DNA of 64,000 bases, taken from positions 3,906,001 to 3,970,000 of the forward strand of contig PQWQ01000004.1 in the NCBI GenBank assembly GCA_002943765.1. Reading direction: 5' to 3'. The notes beneath the pieces are model-generated. The model ran no database searches. It was not told the DNA's origin and saw nothing but the letters and a program-made list of their open reading frames with translations. The stretch's first letter is position 1. The number at the start of each line of letters is the position of its first letter. Source of the DNA: Psoroptes ovis (lineage: Eukaryota; Arthropoda; Arachnida; Sarcoptiformes; Psoroptidae). Of this stretch, positions 1-12,900 are shown one piece after another. Both the position numbers and the translations under genes were made by a program.

Positions 1-2822
1 CCACAACAACGACAGCGGTCACCATGTAATCAACATCATTTTACTTGTAGCCATTGTGGTGAATCAACAATGCCACCGAATCAAATACCAATCATAACAT
101 CATCATCATCATCACAAGCAATAACAGCGAATATATTCAAACGTCGTGGTATGCCACCTCAATTATCAAGAAAATCATTCACAATCGAAGATGTTTATTT
201 TGATGTTGATGATGAAGAAAATGATATCGGTGTACATTCGGAAAGTTATCGATCATCATTATGGATTTATATTGGTCGTAAAGAAGAACTGAACATTTGG
301 AATAATTTAAATCGTGCCGTATTGAATCGATCTAACAATATTAACAATAGAAAACATGCATTACAACAGCAACAGCAGCAACAAACATTGTCAAATAATG
401 ATCAAAATAATGATGACATCAATATGATGATGAATAGATCAAATAATAATCATCATTCATCATCAGCAACAACCTTAACTGATAATACATTATCATTATC
501 AACAACAAATGCAACGACAACAACAACAGCAACAGCAACAATGACACCTACAACAACATCAACGACTACAACAAAATCTGAATCAGATGAAAGTACAGCA
601 TCGGAAAGAAATTTTCGTCAACGTTATGAAACCGTCACACATCGTTTAATACATCGTAAAGCATCGATTGAATTGTATCGTCGAATATTAGATCAAACAT
701 TCAGTATGTTCATAATTTTTTGCTTGGAGAAAAAATCGATTTATATATAATTGTCAACCCTTTATTTCTCTTCAATATTTTTTTTTTTTTTTGAAAAGCA
801 ATCGACAAATGTCTAACATTGACTCGTGATAATAATGAATTCGGTTTTCGTATCCATGGCAATCGACCTGTTGTTGTATCGGCTGTTGAAAAAGGTTTGA
901 AACATTTCGAAAAATATGAATTATTTTTTAATTTTGATTCAATACAATATATTAATTGATAATCAATTTCAATCCACTCATAAGGTACATCAGCACAACA
1001 TAAAGGACTTGAAGTTGGCGATATAATTGTTGCCATCAATGGTCATACAGTGTTGGATTCATCACATTCTGAAGTTGTACGAATGGCACATCATGGTAAT
1101 TATTTTTTGATATTTATTTGAAATTTTGTTGTTGTTTGGTTGATTTTCAATCAATAATAATTTATATATTAATTATTATTTGGTCAATAATTTTTATTTC
1201 GTGTTTTTTTTCCAATTTATTTTTCACATAAATCAATAAATAAATGATTGAAAAATTAATCAATAATGTTTTTCAGGACATTCATTAAAATTAGAAGTAA
1301 CAAGTACATCATCATCATTGAAAGCTGAAACAATGCAAGCAAGCGAAAACGAACCAAAAGTAATCATCAATGGTTATTTAAGTAGATTTATTGATAAATT
1401 AGCTGAAAAATGTAGTAATAGTCGTGATAAAATGACTAATCCTAAATTATGGAGACGTCGATGGTTTGTGCTGAAATCGGATGCATGTCTTTATTGGTAT
1501 CGTAATCCAAAGGTAAGTTTGAGGAGGGAGAAAAAAAATTATAAAATTTAAAATCGATATGGAATTATTATGAACAAATAATTAATTGTACGTTATTAAT
1601 GATGATAGTAATAATAATGATAATTACAATTATAAAATGATAAATTAATATATGATAAAATATACATGATGTTTAATTATGATTAATTCATTTTTCATTT
1701 TTTTATTTCAATTTTTTCCTTTGGGAAATAACCCATAACACATATAATTATCATTGTAATGTGATAACATTTAAAATAATAATAATAATAAATGATGTAT
1801 AGTCTTTGGAACCGATCGGTGCCATATCATTGCATGGATATTGTGCTGGAATGGTAAACGAATGCCTATTTGGACAAGAACATTTGTTTCGTTTAGTTGG
1901 TTATAAAACGACAAAATGTAAATATTTAGCTGCAATCGATCATGCAACAGCCATTCAATGGGTGAAAGCATTGAATCAAAATTCAATACAATATAGTAAT
2001 GTATGGATAATTTATTCATTTTTTTGAAATTCAATAAATTGAATTTAAATTTCAATTTATTTTGATCAAATATTTCAAATGTTTTTTTTCAAAATAAATA
2101 ATTAATTTTTATTATCCATTCACATTCATGTCTATGTCGATGGCAACAAATAAAATGAAAAAAAAACCAATGACAGAGTGATGCATTCATTGAAAACACG
2201 CTGCACAATATACATCGAAATCCATTAAATTTTGTGAATCCAGATTGTTATGGTTTTCTTTGGAAATTTAATCGTATTAAATCAAATTGGAAACAGCGAT
2301 ATTTTGTGTTGAAAGATGCATGTCTTTATTTTTATGCCGATGCTAATTCAACTACAGCATTAGGTTTGATATTTTAATTTTTGAAAAAAAAAATTGTAAT
2401 CGATTCATTTGATTAATCCATCCAATAATCGAATAGGTCTATTCTTTCTTCATGGTTATCGTGTTCAATCAAATGTTACATTTAATTTAGATTGTCAATC
2501 ATCACAACCGATACAGCAACAGCAGCAGCAACAATCAACGAATGTACAACAAATGAATCAACAATCAAACAATCTAAGTCAAACAATTATGAATACATTG
2601 AATACAATTGAATCGAGACAAAATATATTTGAATTAATACCGAATGATTCAAAATATCGACATATTTGGTTATGTGCTGATTCTGAATCCGATCGTAAAC
2701 GGTATGAATAATCATTACAATTCAATTAATGCAAAAATAATTTCAATTTTTATTACCCTTTTGATTTTAGCTGGACATATGCACTGGAATATTCGATTGA
2801 TCGATGGATTCGTTTAAAATAA
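1..2822 (+). CDS. PDZ + tandem PH domain scaffold protein (5' partial)
   Basis: The reading frame is already open at base 1, so the 5' end lies outside the window. Exons: <1-703, 799-894, 985-1095, 1277-1512, 1803-2000, 2177-2363, 2437-2701, 2771-2822; all junctions are GT-AG and in phase, giving 615 visible residues. Residues ~239-312 form a PDZ domain (carboxylate loop EFGFRIHG, then GLEVGDIIVAING). Residues ~335-445 are a PH domain (NGYLSRF, WRRRWFVLKSDACLYWY) and ~472-612 a second PH domain (CYGFLWKF, WKQRYFVLKDACLYFY, terminal W in RWTYALEY). PH2 is split by a Gln-rich insertion. The N-terminal part is low complexity with poly-Q and poly-T and a CxxC pair (FTCSHCGE) near the window edge. 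The order PDZ-PH-PH resembles vertebrate PDZPH1; that is a family-level inference. The likely role is a membrane-phosphoinositide and C-terminal-peptide binding adaptor. No enzyme domain is visible. Confidence 0.85.
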
Positions 2823-2823
2823 A
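2818..2823 (+). promoter_or_regulatory. AATAAA overlapping the stop codon of the PDZ-PH gene
   Basis: An AATAAA hexamer contains the TAA stop codon (2820-2822) of the PDZ-PH gene. It may be a poly(A) signal giving a very short 3' UTR; several other A-rich hexamers follow, so the one actually used is unknown. Confidence 0.25.
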
Positions 2824-3541
2824 TGAACCAATGAATGAATGAATCAATCAATCAATCAACCAATCAATCTAATCAAACACGAGTCTTCATTTCATGAAAA
2901 AAAATCATATTTTATTCCATTTCCATTTCATCTTTGAATTTTAAAAAATAATAATCATTTTAAATTTTAAAAATATCTATTTTCATTCTTTATATATTCG
3001 TTACTGTTGGTTAAAACACAAAAAAACAAACAAAACAAAACAAAATACATTCATTTGATTTTAAGAATCAGAATTTATATTATTATTATTTTATCATTTG
3101 AAAAGTAAAAAATTACAATAATTCATGTCAGTTTCATTTCATTTTCATTTATTATTTTCTCAATTATTTTGCACATATTTTTCAATCCAATTTTTCATTG
3201 ATCATTGATTTTTTTGTTGTTGTTGTTGCAAACAAGAACATTCAAAAGTAATTTGATGACTGAAAATTTTCTATGAAATAAAATTTAAATTTAAATTTTA
3301 AGAAATGTATTCATTGGCTCAAAGCATTTGATTTAAAATAACCCAGGAATTAAACCAAAAATTTCGCAAATCTTTTAGGCCAAAGAAAAAAAAATCTGGT
3401 AAACTGGCACGAAATTTGGCATAAAAATACGAAAAAAATTAATCACGAAATCAATCAATTTCTGGATCAATCAATTTTGGATACCAGAAAAATGGCTTAT
3501 CATTAGAAATTATCATTTTTTTATTTCTTATTTTCTAAATA

Positions 3542-3620
3542 TTAGGTCGTCCGAAAAGTTTTTGCCGATTTTCTCATGATTCCCTAAGATATAATCGGCA
3601 AAAACTTTTCGGACAACCTA
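3542..3620. mobile_element. Mariner-type palindromic MITE, copy 1
   Basis: About 79 bp. The left arm begins TTAGGTCGTCCGAAAAG and continues to TTGCCGATT; the right arm is its near-perfect reverse complement ending CTTTTCGGACAACCTA. The core reads TCTCATGATTCCCTAAGATA. The ends resemble mariner terminal repeats. There is no coding capacity. Confidence 0.85.
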
Positions 3621-4540
3621 TTACATTCATCTATATTCATAACTGTTCGTTTCATTCATTCATTTATTCATTGAAAAATCATTGAAATCAATTTCAAAAA
3701 AAAATAAAAATAAAAATAAAAAATTTTATTTATAAACCATTAAAACGATTAGCTTTATTATTTTTTTCACAGAAATAAAATAATGTTTTATTTTTCTGGT
3801 AAATGACCAGTGTTTGTAAATATTTTTCATTTTATTCCTGTTATAAATATTAATGTATATTTATTATCTTTATCCAAAATCTACAGATTGTGGTTTACCT
3901 GGTTAAAAAAATTTTATCATAACTTTATTTTCCAGCAAAAAAACGAAAACGAAATCATAAATATACAGTTGAAATATATATACATCACATTTCTTATGAT
4001 AGAAAATCTATTTGAGGAAAAAATCTGAAAAAAAAATTATTTAAAAAAATAAAAATATCTCAGGCAATATCTTTTTTAAATGTACACAACACAAAAAATA
4101 TTTATACCTTTTAATTTTTGGTCACTTTTTAATCGTTGTGCATTTCGTCATCATCAACAAACAACAAACAATCCGTTTGTGTTTCGTGCATTTATATGAA
4201 ATAAATATAATTTACCAGAAAGCACAAAAAAAGCAAAGGTGAAATGAAAATTGAAATATCCAAATATCTTCGGATATCGCTATAAATGATAATATTTATT
4301 TATGCCGTTATTTTTTCACTTATAGAGATAAGATTATATTAATAATAATAATAAGGAATGAAAATATTAAATTTTCACTGATAAAAAATGAAATGATGTA
4401 ATTGTTTTTGGCTAACATCCAGAATGGCTGGATGAAAAACTTGCTTCTCATTTTCATATTTCAATCAATTCATTCAACTACAGTTTCAGTTAGTTAAGAT
4501 TATTTTCAAAAACTCGACCATTCATATGATATGGGAAAAT

Positions 4541-4602
4541 GTGTCCTAAAAGTTTTTGCCGATTATATCGTTGGGAACAATGAGAAAATCGGCAAAAACT
4601 TA
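4541..4602. mobile_element. Mariner-type palindromic MITE, copy 2 (decayed)
   Basis: The inner arms are intact (AGTTTTTGCCGATTATATCG ... AATCGGCAAAAACTTAT) while the outer termini have decayed. The core is the reverse complement of the core of copy 1, so this copy is inserted in the opposite orientation. Confidence 0.7.
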
Positions 4603-5195
4603 TACTTGAACACCGTAATATTTTCAGATTTTTCGTTTTCAAAACACATATGAGTGTTTATGTGTATGAGTGTGTGTTTGTATGACTAAAGGTAATAAAA
4701 AAAAACATTGTCGATAACATGGTAATGATGATGATGATGAAGGATCAACACACACAGACACACAACGATTGATTTAATTTTATAACATTGATTATCATTT
4801 TATTGGTGAGAAAAACAATTTTTGTTTTTCGTTGAAATAAATGTGAATGAACCATGATACATATGATGATGATGATTGGTTAAATCTGACAAAATTGAAA
4901 ATGAAATCCATTTTCAATTTATTCGGATGAACAGAAATAAAAAAAAAATTGTTTGAAATCAAAAACGAAATGAAATGAAATGCAATGAAATAGAAAGTAA
5001 ATGAACAGAAATCATATGAAAATAAATAAATAAATAAATATTAATACAACGTTTATTAACATGTACGAAATTATTGATTTTCATTGAATCATTTGTAAAA
5101 TATTTACCGATTGATTTGATGCTTTTTACAGTTTTTACAATATTTTTTTTCTGATTTCATAGATTTTTACACTTTTTTTTCAAACATTGATAATC

Positions 5196-7282
5196 ATGAG
5201 TTTGATTGAATTCTTTATCAATGATCAACCTGATAATATTATCACACAATTACAGCAATCAATCAATAATAATCTGTCAATCAACAATAATATTGATGAT
5301 GATGACCATCAATCAATTGTCGACGACGACAACAGTGAAAATGATGTGAATAATAAAGAATTGATTGAACAATTAATTGATGATGCATTGAACAATAACA
5401 ATGATCATCAATTGATTGATTGTGATGAAAAACGTGATGATATTAATGAACAAAATGGACAAATTGTCAATTATTGTAGCAGCATAGACATATCGACCAA
5501 TCAATTGATGGAATTGAAAACTAATAATGGCAATAATATTAATAATGATAATTGTAATAATAAAATTCGTTGTAATTTATCACAATTTTTTGTTCGTTCA
5601 ATGAATGAAATAATAAATGAAAATTTTATTAAAAATAAAAAAGATTTAAAACAAACAAAAGAATTTATATTTCGACAAAAACATTTTTCACCATCACGTT
5701 CATCATCATTGAACAATATATTCATCAATAATCAAAATGAAAAAATTGAAAAAGTACAACAATGGATTAGATCGATACCGAAACTGATACCAAACGATTA
5801 TAATAATATTATTATGGAAAAAAAGGTAAAATTTCATGAAAAAATAACCGTCGAACCAAAATCATCGCGATCATTGATGAAATTGAATGCAATAAAATTT
5901 TCAAATGATAATAATCATCAAAATAATAGCAATGATGGTGATAGTAGTGATGATAATAATAATAATAATAATAATAATTATTATTATAATCAAAATGAAA
6001 ATGATATTGATAATGAACAATCATTACAATTAGATGAAACTGTATATAAAATTCTTGAGAAAATATTTGAACATACAAAATCACACGACAATGATGATGA
6101 TAAAATTAACAATATCGATAACAATGGCCATAACGATGATGATAATAATCGTAATGATTGTAATGATAATGAATCAAATGATCTTTCCGATAGTCCATCA
6201 TCGACATTAACTGAAACAATACTATCGAATTCATTATCATCGATGCCTGATTCAATAACACTGGCATCGGCAGCAATATCTGCACCAAAATCGACAGAAA
6301 TAATTGAAAATAGTAATGATCGAACTAAGCGCCATCGATCATTGTCATCATCAACATTATCTTTGCCAAAACAATCGAATAAATTTGTGTAAGTTTTTAA
6401 ATGTTTATTTTTGAGAATTTTGAAAATCATTTTTGAAAATTTTCTCATGATTATTGTTTAGAAAAAAATTTATAAAAATTTGTAAACAATCTGGTAAACA
6501 CGTTACCTGTATCCAAGATATTAAAAAGGTATGCAATATTTCCAATTTCAAATCAAATAATCAAATTTGGTTTTCTACCGGTATATTAATATATTCTAGC
6601 ACATAGCATTATTGACAGAAATAATACGTCGAAATTATTATTTCACCTGTTCAAGGTTTGTATAAATCGAAATAAATTTGAATCATGATTTTCAATTTAA
6701 AATCTTACGATTAGTTGCCGTGAACGTAATTATAATTGTCAATGTTTGGACGCAATCAATGATACAGCCAATAATGATGATTTGAACAATATTGTTAATG
6801 ATAATGATTCAAATTTATATGGTTTTATTGATTGTAAATTGAAAAAATCTTCATCTACATCACATTTGTTGTCATCGATATTAATGAAAAATAAAGATTG
6901 TAAATTTTTCACGAATAAATCCATATTCAATAATCAATCGAAGCAAAAAGAACATCAACAACAACAACAACAACCGCAACAATCAGCTGCATATTATTAT
7001 TATTATTATTATCAATATTATTATTATTATAATCAACATGATACAAATTGGACAAATATGAATCAATATCAACAGCAGTCATTTGGCCATAATCAACATC
7101 GATATGGTGATCAAAATTATTCCAACGGAAAACATAAGAACAATTCAAATATAAAAAATGATAAAAATCGAAAAAATTCTGTTCGACAATCGGTGATCGG
7201 TGATCGAAAATCATCATCAATCAAACATCATTCATCATTGATTTCATTGAATCGAAATGAATTTTTTGTAATTGAAAATTGA
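5196..7282 (+). CDS. Asn/Asp-rich orphan protein with C-terminal Cys cluster
   Basis: Four exons: 5196-6388, 6462-6528, 6600-6655, 6715-7282 (627 aa). The start ATG gives MSLIEFFINDQ; a TTG nine bases upstream is not needed. Residues 1-397 are mostly Asn/Asp/Ser low complexity with a few ordered segments (for example RCNLSQFFVRSMNEII and VQQWIRSIPKLIPNDY). The two tiny exons 2 and 3 encode a compact, non-repetitive stretch, residues ~398-438, running into CSSC then CQC (Cys 437, 440, 447, 449), a possible zinc-binding C-x2-C-x6-C-x-C. The rest is poly-Q/Tyr and basic Asn-rich sequence. No signal peptide or membrane span. I do not recognise the family. Conservation of splice phase across four exons argues for a real gene; a nuclear or RNA-related role would be a guess from composition only. 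Confidence 0.75.
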
Positions 7283-7680
7283 TAATTTGGAGAAATATGA
7301 ATTATATCTGAATAAATTTATATTTTTATTGAAACTTTAAAAAAATAAAAAATTAGCCAAAATCAATCATGTTTAAATCAAATGATTATCATTTTTTTTC
7401 TGAATTAATTCTGAATGTTTTGTGTTGCATTGAAATTGTTTTATAATTATTATTATTATCATTGATATTTTATGTGTACGTTCATTATTTCCCTCTTTAT
7501 TTGAATAATAACAAAGAATAAAACTACGTCTAAATATTTATGCGGATTTAATCCTATGTTTGAAGATATATATTGGTCAAAAAATAAATCAAACAAATTG
7601 AATCAAATGATGATTCAATTTCAAATCAGTATTTTTTTTTTTGGATCCAAAATGCATTGATTCAACATATGCATCCATGT
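7283..7680. other. Convergent 3' intergenic spacer
   Basis: 398 bp between the stop codons of two converging genes (orphan gene on + and NUDT5-like gene on -). It holds the + strand AATAAA at 7311 and a TTTATT at 7496-7501 that could serve the - strand gene. Nothing else was seen. Confidence 0.6.
7311..7316 (+). promoter_or_regulatory. Candidate poly(A) signal of the orphan gene
   Basis: AATAAA starting 29 nt after the stop codon of the 5196-7282 gene. Confidence 0.4.
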
Positions 7681-7996
7681 TTAAAGTTCAATGCTTTCTG
7701 GTTTTGTATCATTTTTAGTTTGATTCATTTTTTCACCTTTTTTCAATCCAATTGCAAATGCAAATACACGTGAATCGACAATAGTACCATTATCACAATA
7801 TTGTTTCAAACGATCTAACAGGCCATTGATTGGTAATAAAATTATTTCAATTTCTTCATCTTCATCATCATCATCATCATCAGCATTGTTATTATTACTA
7901 TTGTTGCTAATGTTATCATTGTTTTCATTGTTATTATTATTATTATTATTACCATTATTATTATTAGTATTTTTATTATTATTATTATTATTATTG

Positions 7997-8027
<31 letters not shown>

Positions 8028-8743
8028 TGCTGTTATTATGATGATGATGATGTTTTTTACCATGTTTCACTTTAATAATACTTTCTTCCGAGCTTCTCAT
8101 TAATTTTTTTGTTTGTATATAGTTATTTTTAATCGGATCATCACCATCGATCATCATTGAAACAAGTTTTACTTTACTATCGCATAATTCTAAAGAGAAA
8201 ATTTATTTATAAATTAAAATCAAAAAAAAAGAAATAATGAATAAATAAATAAATAAATTGTTTATTTTTTAATCAAAAAAACAAAAAAAAAAAATAATTT
8301 GGTTCAATCTTAATAAGCATTTGATTATTCAATGATCAATTTATTCATTGATCAAATTGAATAAATTGTTCATCATTATTATTATTATTAATATTAATAT
8401 AATCATCATCATCATTATAAAATAATAATAAATTATTACTATTCAACATGAAACAACAAGTCAAGAAGTGTGAATGAATCATTTTCCTATTTTTTTTTTT
8501 CGATTGATTTCTCTTAATTTAAGGAAAAAAAAAATTGTACCTTATATTATTAATAATAATAATCATTTCTATTTTTATATATCGATTTCAATTTCAATTT
8601 TGGACACATGTCCGCTTGTGTGTGTGTTAAGATGTTCAATGTTCAATGTTTCATTTGATTTATTCATCTTATTAGATGATAATTTATAACAAAACATGAC
8701 TGGCTAATTGATAATTTATTCATCATCGAATAGCCAAAGATGA

Positions 8744-8775
<32 letters not shown>

Positions 8776-9551
8776 ATACAAATAAATAAACATTTTGTAT
8801 TCACTTTAATAATCATCATTATTTTTATTTCAAATTCGAATCATTTGGATGCATTTTCTATTCAAAAAATAATAATAATTGGACACAGTCTATTAAAATT
8901 CTATTATTATTATTACTATCGATAAATAAATTGATTTCTAATGTTTAATTTGATATTTTGTAGGTAATGAAATGCATTGCAAATGAAAAAAAAAATCAAT
9001 TAATAATAATAAAACATACCCGGATCTGTTGATGTTTGTGGTGAAACATATTCAATTTTTGTTGAACCATAGCCAGTATTTTCTTCAATTTCTTTAGCTG
9101 CTTCGATACCGCTTTTATCGACAATCTGTTGTTCAACAACTCTGGCTGGAAATTCAAGTGTATAGGATTTTAATGTTGGCCGATATTGTCGAATCATTAT
9201 CAAACAATCACAAAGACAATGTCTTTTCAATATTGCAATGCTCAATATTGTATTTTCTTCAATTTCAACTTCATCATCATTATTATTATTGTTATTTTTA
9301 TTATTAACACTAATCAAATAACGTTTATGTATTACTTCAGCTGATTTTGGTTTACCTTTTTCATCTTTAAATGTATATTCAGTCAATTGTAATGATTTAC
9401 TTAGATATAGAATCTCTTCTTTCACTGGTTTGATCGTATTACTATTACGACGAAATGAAATTTGATGCGATCCAGATGATTTTCTTGCTTGATTACAATG
9501 ATGTTGATGGTCAAGCTGTTGTTGTTGTTGTTGTTGATCAATGTTTGGCAT
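7681..9551 (-). CDS. NUDT5: NUDT5-like ADP-sugar pyrophosphatase, Nudix box degenerate
   Basis: Two exons on the minus strand, 9551-9020 and 8189-7681 (346 aa), split by an 830-bp intron rich in ATT repeats. NUDT5-type enzymes hydrolyse ADP-ribose and related ADP-sugars to AMP plus sugar phosphate. Family landmarks: IRQYRPTLKSYTLEFPA (residues ~120-136), TGYG, STDP at the junction, IDGDD, and IILLPINGLLDRL near the C terminus followed by VDSRVFAFAIGLK. The Nudix box, normally G-x5-E-x7-REUxEExGU, reads here from R137 to Y161: the opening Gly is Arg, the x5-Glu is absent, Arg is K153, E154 and E157 remain, and the last metal-binding Glu is N158. A ~70-residue Asn/Asp tract sits in the loop before EEIEIILLP. 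Either a catalytically weakened paralogue or an altered active site. The N-terminal 40 residues are Gln/His-rich and extra to the family. Confidence 0.85.
8190..9019 (-). other. Intron of the NUDT5-like gene
   Basis: 830 bp, unusually long for this window. Donor GTATGT and acceptor TTTAG on the minus strand. It carries an uninterrupted (AAT)n run near 8742-8773 and several ATT/ATC simple repeats; no other feature was recognised. Confidence 0.7.
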
Positions 9552-9859
9552 TTTGAATTTTCAAAATCAAATCAAATAACACACGGTAAAATGTCAAATA
9601 AAAATTTTTCATAAAGTAAAAAATATTTTCTTTTTTGTTTAATTGCAAAAATCAAATTTCTTCAAAAATTTGAACATTAAAAAAACCTTAAGAATGCATA
9701 TTTATATTGGAGAGAAAAAAAATTATTATTATTATCAATCAAATCAATGATATTTGATCAAATCATCACGATCATCAATCGTTCGTATTTTTCGAAATCA
9801 ATGTATTTGAATACATTAATAAACAACAAAAAAAAAAAAATAAATAAATAAATAAATAA

Positions 9860-9939
9860 TAGGTTGTCCCATAAGTTCTTATGGTTTTTTCAATTTTTTT
9901 TCCATTCGAAAAACGGCAAGAACTTATGGGACAACCCAA
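9860..9939. mobile_element. Mariner-type palindromic MITE, copy 3 (CATAAG subtype)
   Basis: 80 bp. Left end TAGGTTGTCCCATAAGTTC, right end GAACTTATGGGACAACCC. Both arms carry the CATAAG variant. The core is T-rich and diverged. Confidence 0.85.
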
Positions 9940-12900
9940 TATTTTGAAGAAATAAATAAATATATTTTATCAAAATCAAAAAAAAATAAATGTATATGAA
10001 ATTAATTATGAAATTTTTTTTCTTTTTACGATAAATCATCCATTTATTTGTGTTAATCAAATATTATCATTATTATTATTGACGAATATAATATATTGTT
10101 TAAGTTGTTTATTATTATTATTTCGTTTTTGGTTGTTGTTTTGTCAATTGCAAAAAATAAAAAAAAATGAAAAAAATACTTGAACTTTGATATTTAAACA
10201 AACAATATCTTTCATTGAAAAGAAATTCATTTTTGATTCGTTATATTTATTGCTTTGTTGCTTGTTTATCGAATTATTTGATCAAATTATTTGATCATTA
10301 TCATTATTTTGAGAAACAAAAAAATGCATCAATGAATTCACAAGAAAATTTTGATTTGAATTAAAAATTAATGAATGGTTTTGTTTTGTTATTCATATTT
10401 TATGGTACATTTCTAATATTCAAAGAATTCTCGATATCATTGCAATAGAGGGGCCCCGTTATATCGCTTGATTGTCAATTGATTTGATGATAATAATTGA
10501 TAATATCATTTTTATTCGGTCATTTTAGGCAAAAAAAAAAATATTAATTGAATAAATATGAAAAAACAATCATGGTCATTTGTTTGTCAAGTGAATACGA
10601 ATTGATTCCATAGTCCAATGACAAAATATTGAATTTGATTAAATTTTTGATCAAAATTTTTTTTTCTCTCTCATATATTCATTCAGCTATTGAATGATGA
10701 TGATCAACAACAATCAATCAATCAATCAATCAAAAAAAGCTAGATAAAAGTGAAAAGAAGAAGAAATAAATAAATAAACAAACAAAAAAAAGCATCAATC
10801 ATTCGATTTATTTGATGATTATGAATAATAATTGGTGATAATCCAATATACAAGCTAATCGGAGAGTCCGAAGACAAAAAAAAAATAATAATAATTTCTC
10901 CATTAGTTTTCGCTGCAATAATTTTTTTGTATTTCTAAAATCATCCGATGCAATTTACTCCATACGTTTGAAATCATATGTGCCATATATGACAAATGAT
11001 CAATCAATGAAAAAAAATCAATACAATACACGTACATTTCAAAAAAAATTGACAGTTAATCGATTGACCAATAATCAAAAAAAAATATAAACAATCAATC
11101 CATTCCATACATATGTCATTCAATATATATATCACGCTGTATAGGCGTGTGTGTGTGTACCATGCACGTATGTCATCATGATAGTATTTTGATTATTGCA
11201 AAAAATTTCAATTTTTCACTGTGAAATCACACCAAAAAAAAAAAAATAAATAAATAAATAAATCACAAAACCTGGGTACAAATAAACAAAATAAGAAATA
11301 AAAATAGAATCAATGATTGAGACCAAATGATAATGCAATGATGATGTATTTTCGAGGACATCTTGATTAGTCGAAATGTAAAATGAATGATCAAATTTTG
11401 ATTAATTTATTCAAAAGAAAATTGATCATTCAAGATTGTCAATAATCGCACATTTTGAATGGAAAAATTTTCAAAAAAAAAAAAAACAAATGTATCGCTA
11501 TACAAATATGTATAATTATTGATTGATTGATTTAATACATTTATTTCATTTCAATATCAATTGGCATTGATTCGAGCACACAATATTATTATTATTTCAA
11601 TTTCGATTTGATTTCAATTTCGATTCAATCGATTTCATTGCATTACATCGGTAAATGAGGAGATATTTTTAAAAATAAAAATTGAAATTTTAAATGTGCT
11701 TAGATTCATTCATTCATCATTATTATTATTATTTCGATTAGATTTTGATAAATCAGTGTTTTTTATAGCAAAAGATTTAGAAAGATATTTTGTGCTATTT
11801 AAATATTTAAAAAACCAAAAAAAAAAACAAACATCGAATTATCTCAAAGATCATACAATTTAGATGATCAATATATATATGTGTGTGTTGTAGGTGTGTG
11901 TGATTAGAATATTTATTATTATTCATATAGACATATATATATTTTGAATACTTCCGTATAACATTTGGCTACCGAAAAACAAATGACATTTACTTTTTGA
12001 CATGTTCATTTTCTGGCTGTTTGTTGTCGTATTTTTCTTATTCATCATTTACCGAATTGAATGATTCATCTTATTCAAAGATTTGAAAGAATAAGACATG
12101 AATGACAAATATCATCAGTGAAAATTGTAGAGTTCAAAGACATTTTTTTGAACATTATTTTGATTCATTTTCACTGTGAATTTTAACTAATTTCAATTAG
12201 AAATAATTCGAGATGGAGAAAAATATTCTTGAAAATCTCAAAAATCTTTGAACTCAAAATAATAATGATAGAATTTCATTTTGAAAACAATAGAAATTCA
12301 TTGAATTTACTCTAAGATATTTGAATTATAATTTCAATTATTATTGAAAAGAATAATAGATTTCAATTATAAGCTTCCTAAAATATGAGATGGCGACAAA
12401 AAGGAAGAATCAGTTGCCAAAAAAACAAAACAAAAAGACAAACATCATCATCATCAAAGATTATGTTTATTTGTTCATAAGAATTGTAAGATTCTTACAT
12501 TCACATGATGGATGGAATAGTGGTTGTATTCATATAATCATTATGATTATTATTTTATTATCTTTAAAACTTACGATTTTTTTTCAAATTTTAAAAATAA
12601 CTCTTTTCGTATATTATATGTTCGAAAAACAAGAATATTCTTCGACATTTTCTTTTTGATTTTTCAAAACACTGTTGATTGCATGTACAGTTATTGATAA
12701 TCATTATTCGTATATTACCACTCTCATTCATTTTTCTTTTCTCGTTTTGTTTCGGTTTGTTTATCATTCAAATTACAGCCAAATTCAATTAGAAGAAGAA
12801 TATAATAATCATTTGTATTTTGTAGTTTTTCATTGTGAGAAATCAAATAATCAAAAAGAAAAAATCAAGAAAAACAAACATTGTCCAAACAATTTAATTG

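Larger units (their letters stand above)
2823..5195. other. Intergenic region between the PDZ-PH and orphan genes
   Basis: AT-rich DNA with ATGA/ATCA-type simple repeats, short (CA)n and (GATGAT)n tracts and two palindromic mariner-type miniature elements (3542 and 4541). No convincing coding exon was seen. The promoter and 5' UTR of the gene starting at 5196 should lie in its right part. Confidence 0.7.

Noticed and set aside
710..1039. Minus-strand 109-aa frame over the PDZ exons
   Set aside because: It covers a plus-strand intron-exon structure with a clear PDZ domain; no similarity of its own.
5990..6448. Minus-strand 152-aa frame inside the orphan gene
   Set aside because: Antisense shadow of the Asn/Asp/Ser-rich exon; no splice or domain support.
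7826..8063. Poly-Leu/Ser (plus) and poly-Ile (minus) open frames over the NUDT5 exon 2
   Set aside because: They are other-frame translations of the ATT/ATC repeat that encodes the Asn/Asp tract of the NUDT5-like protein.
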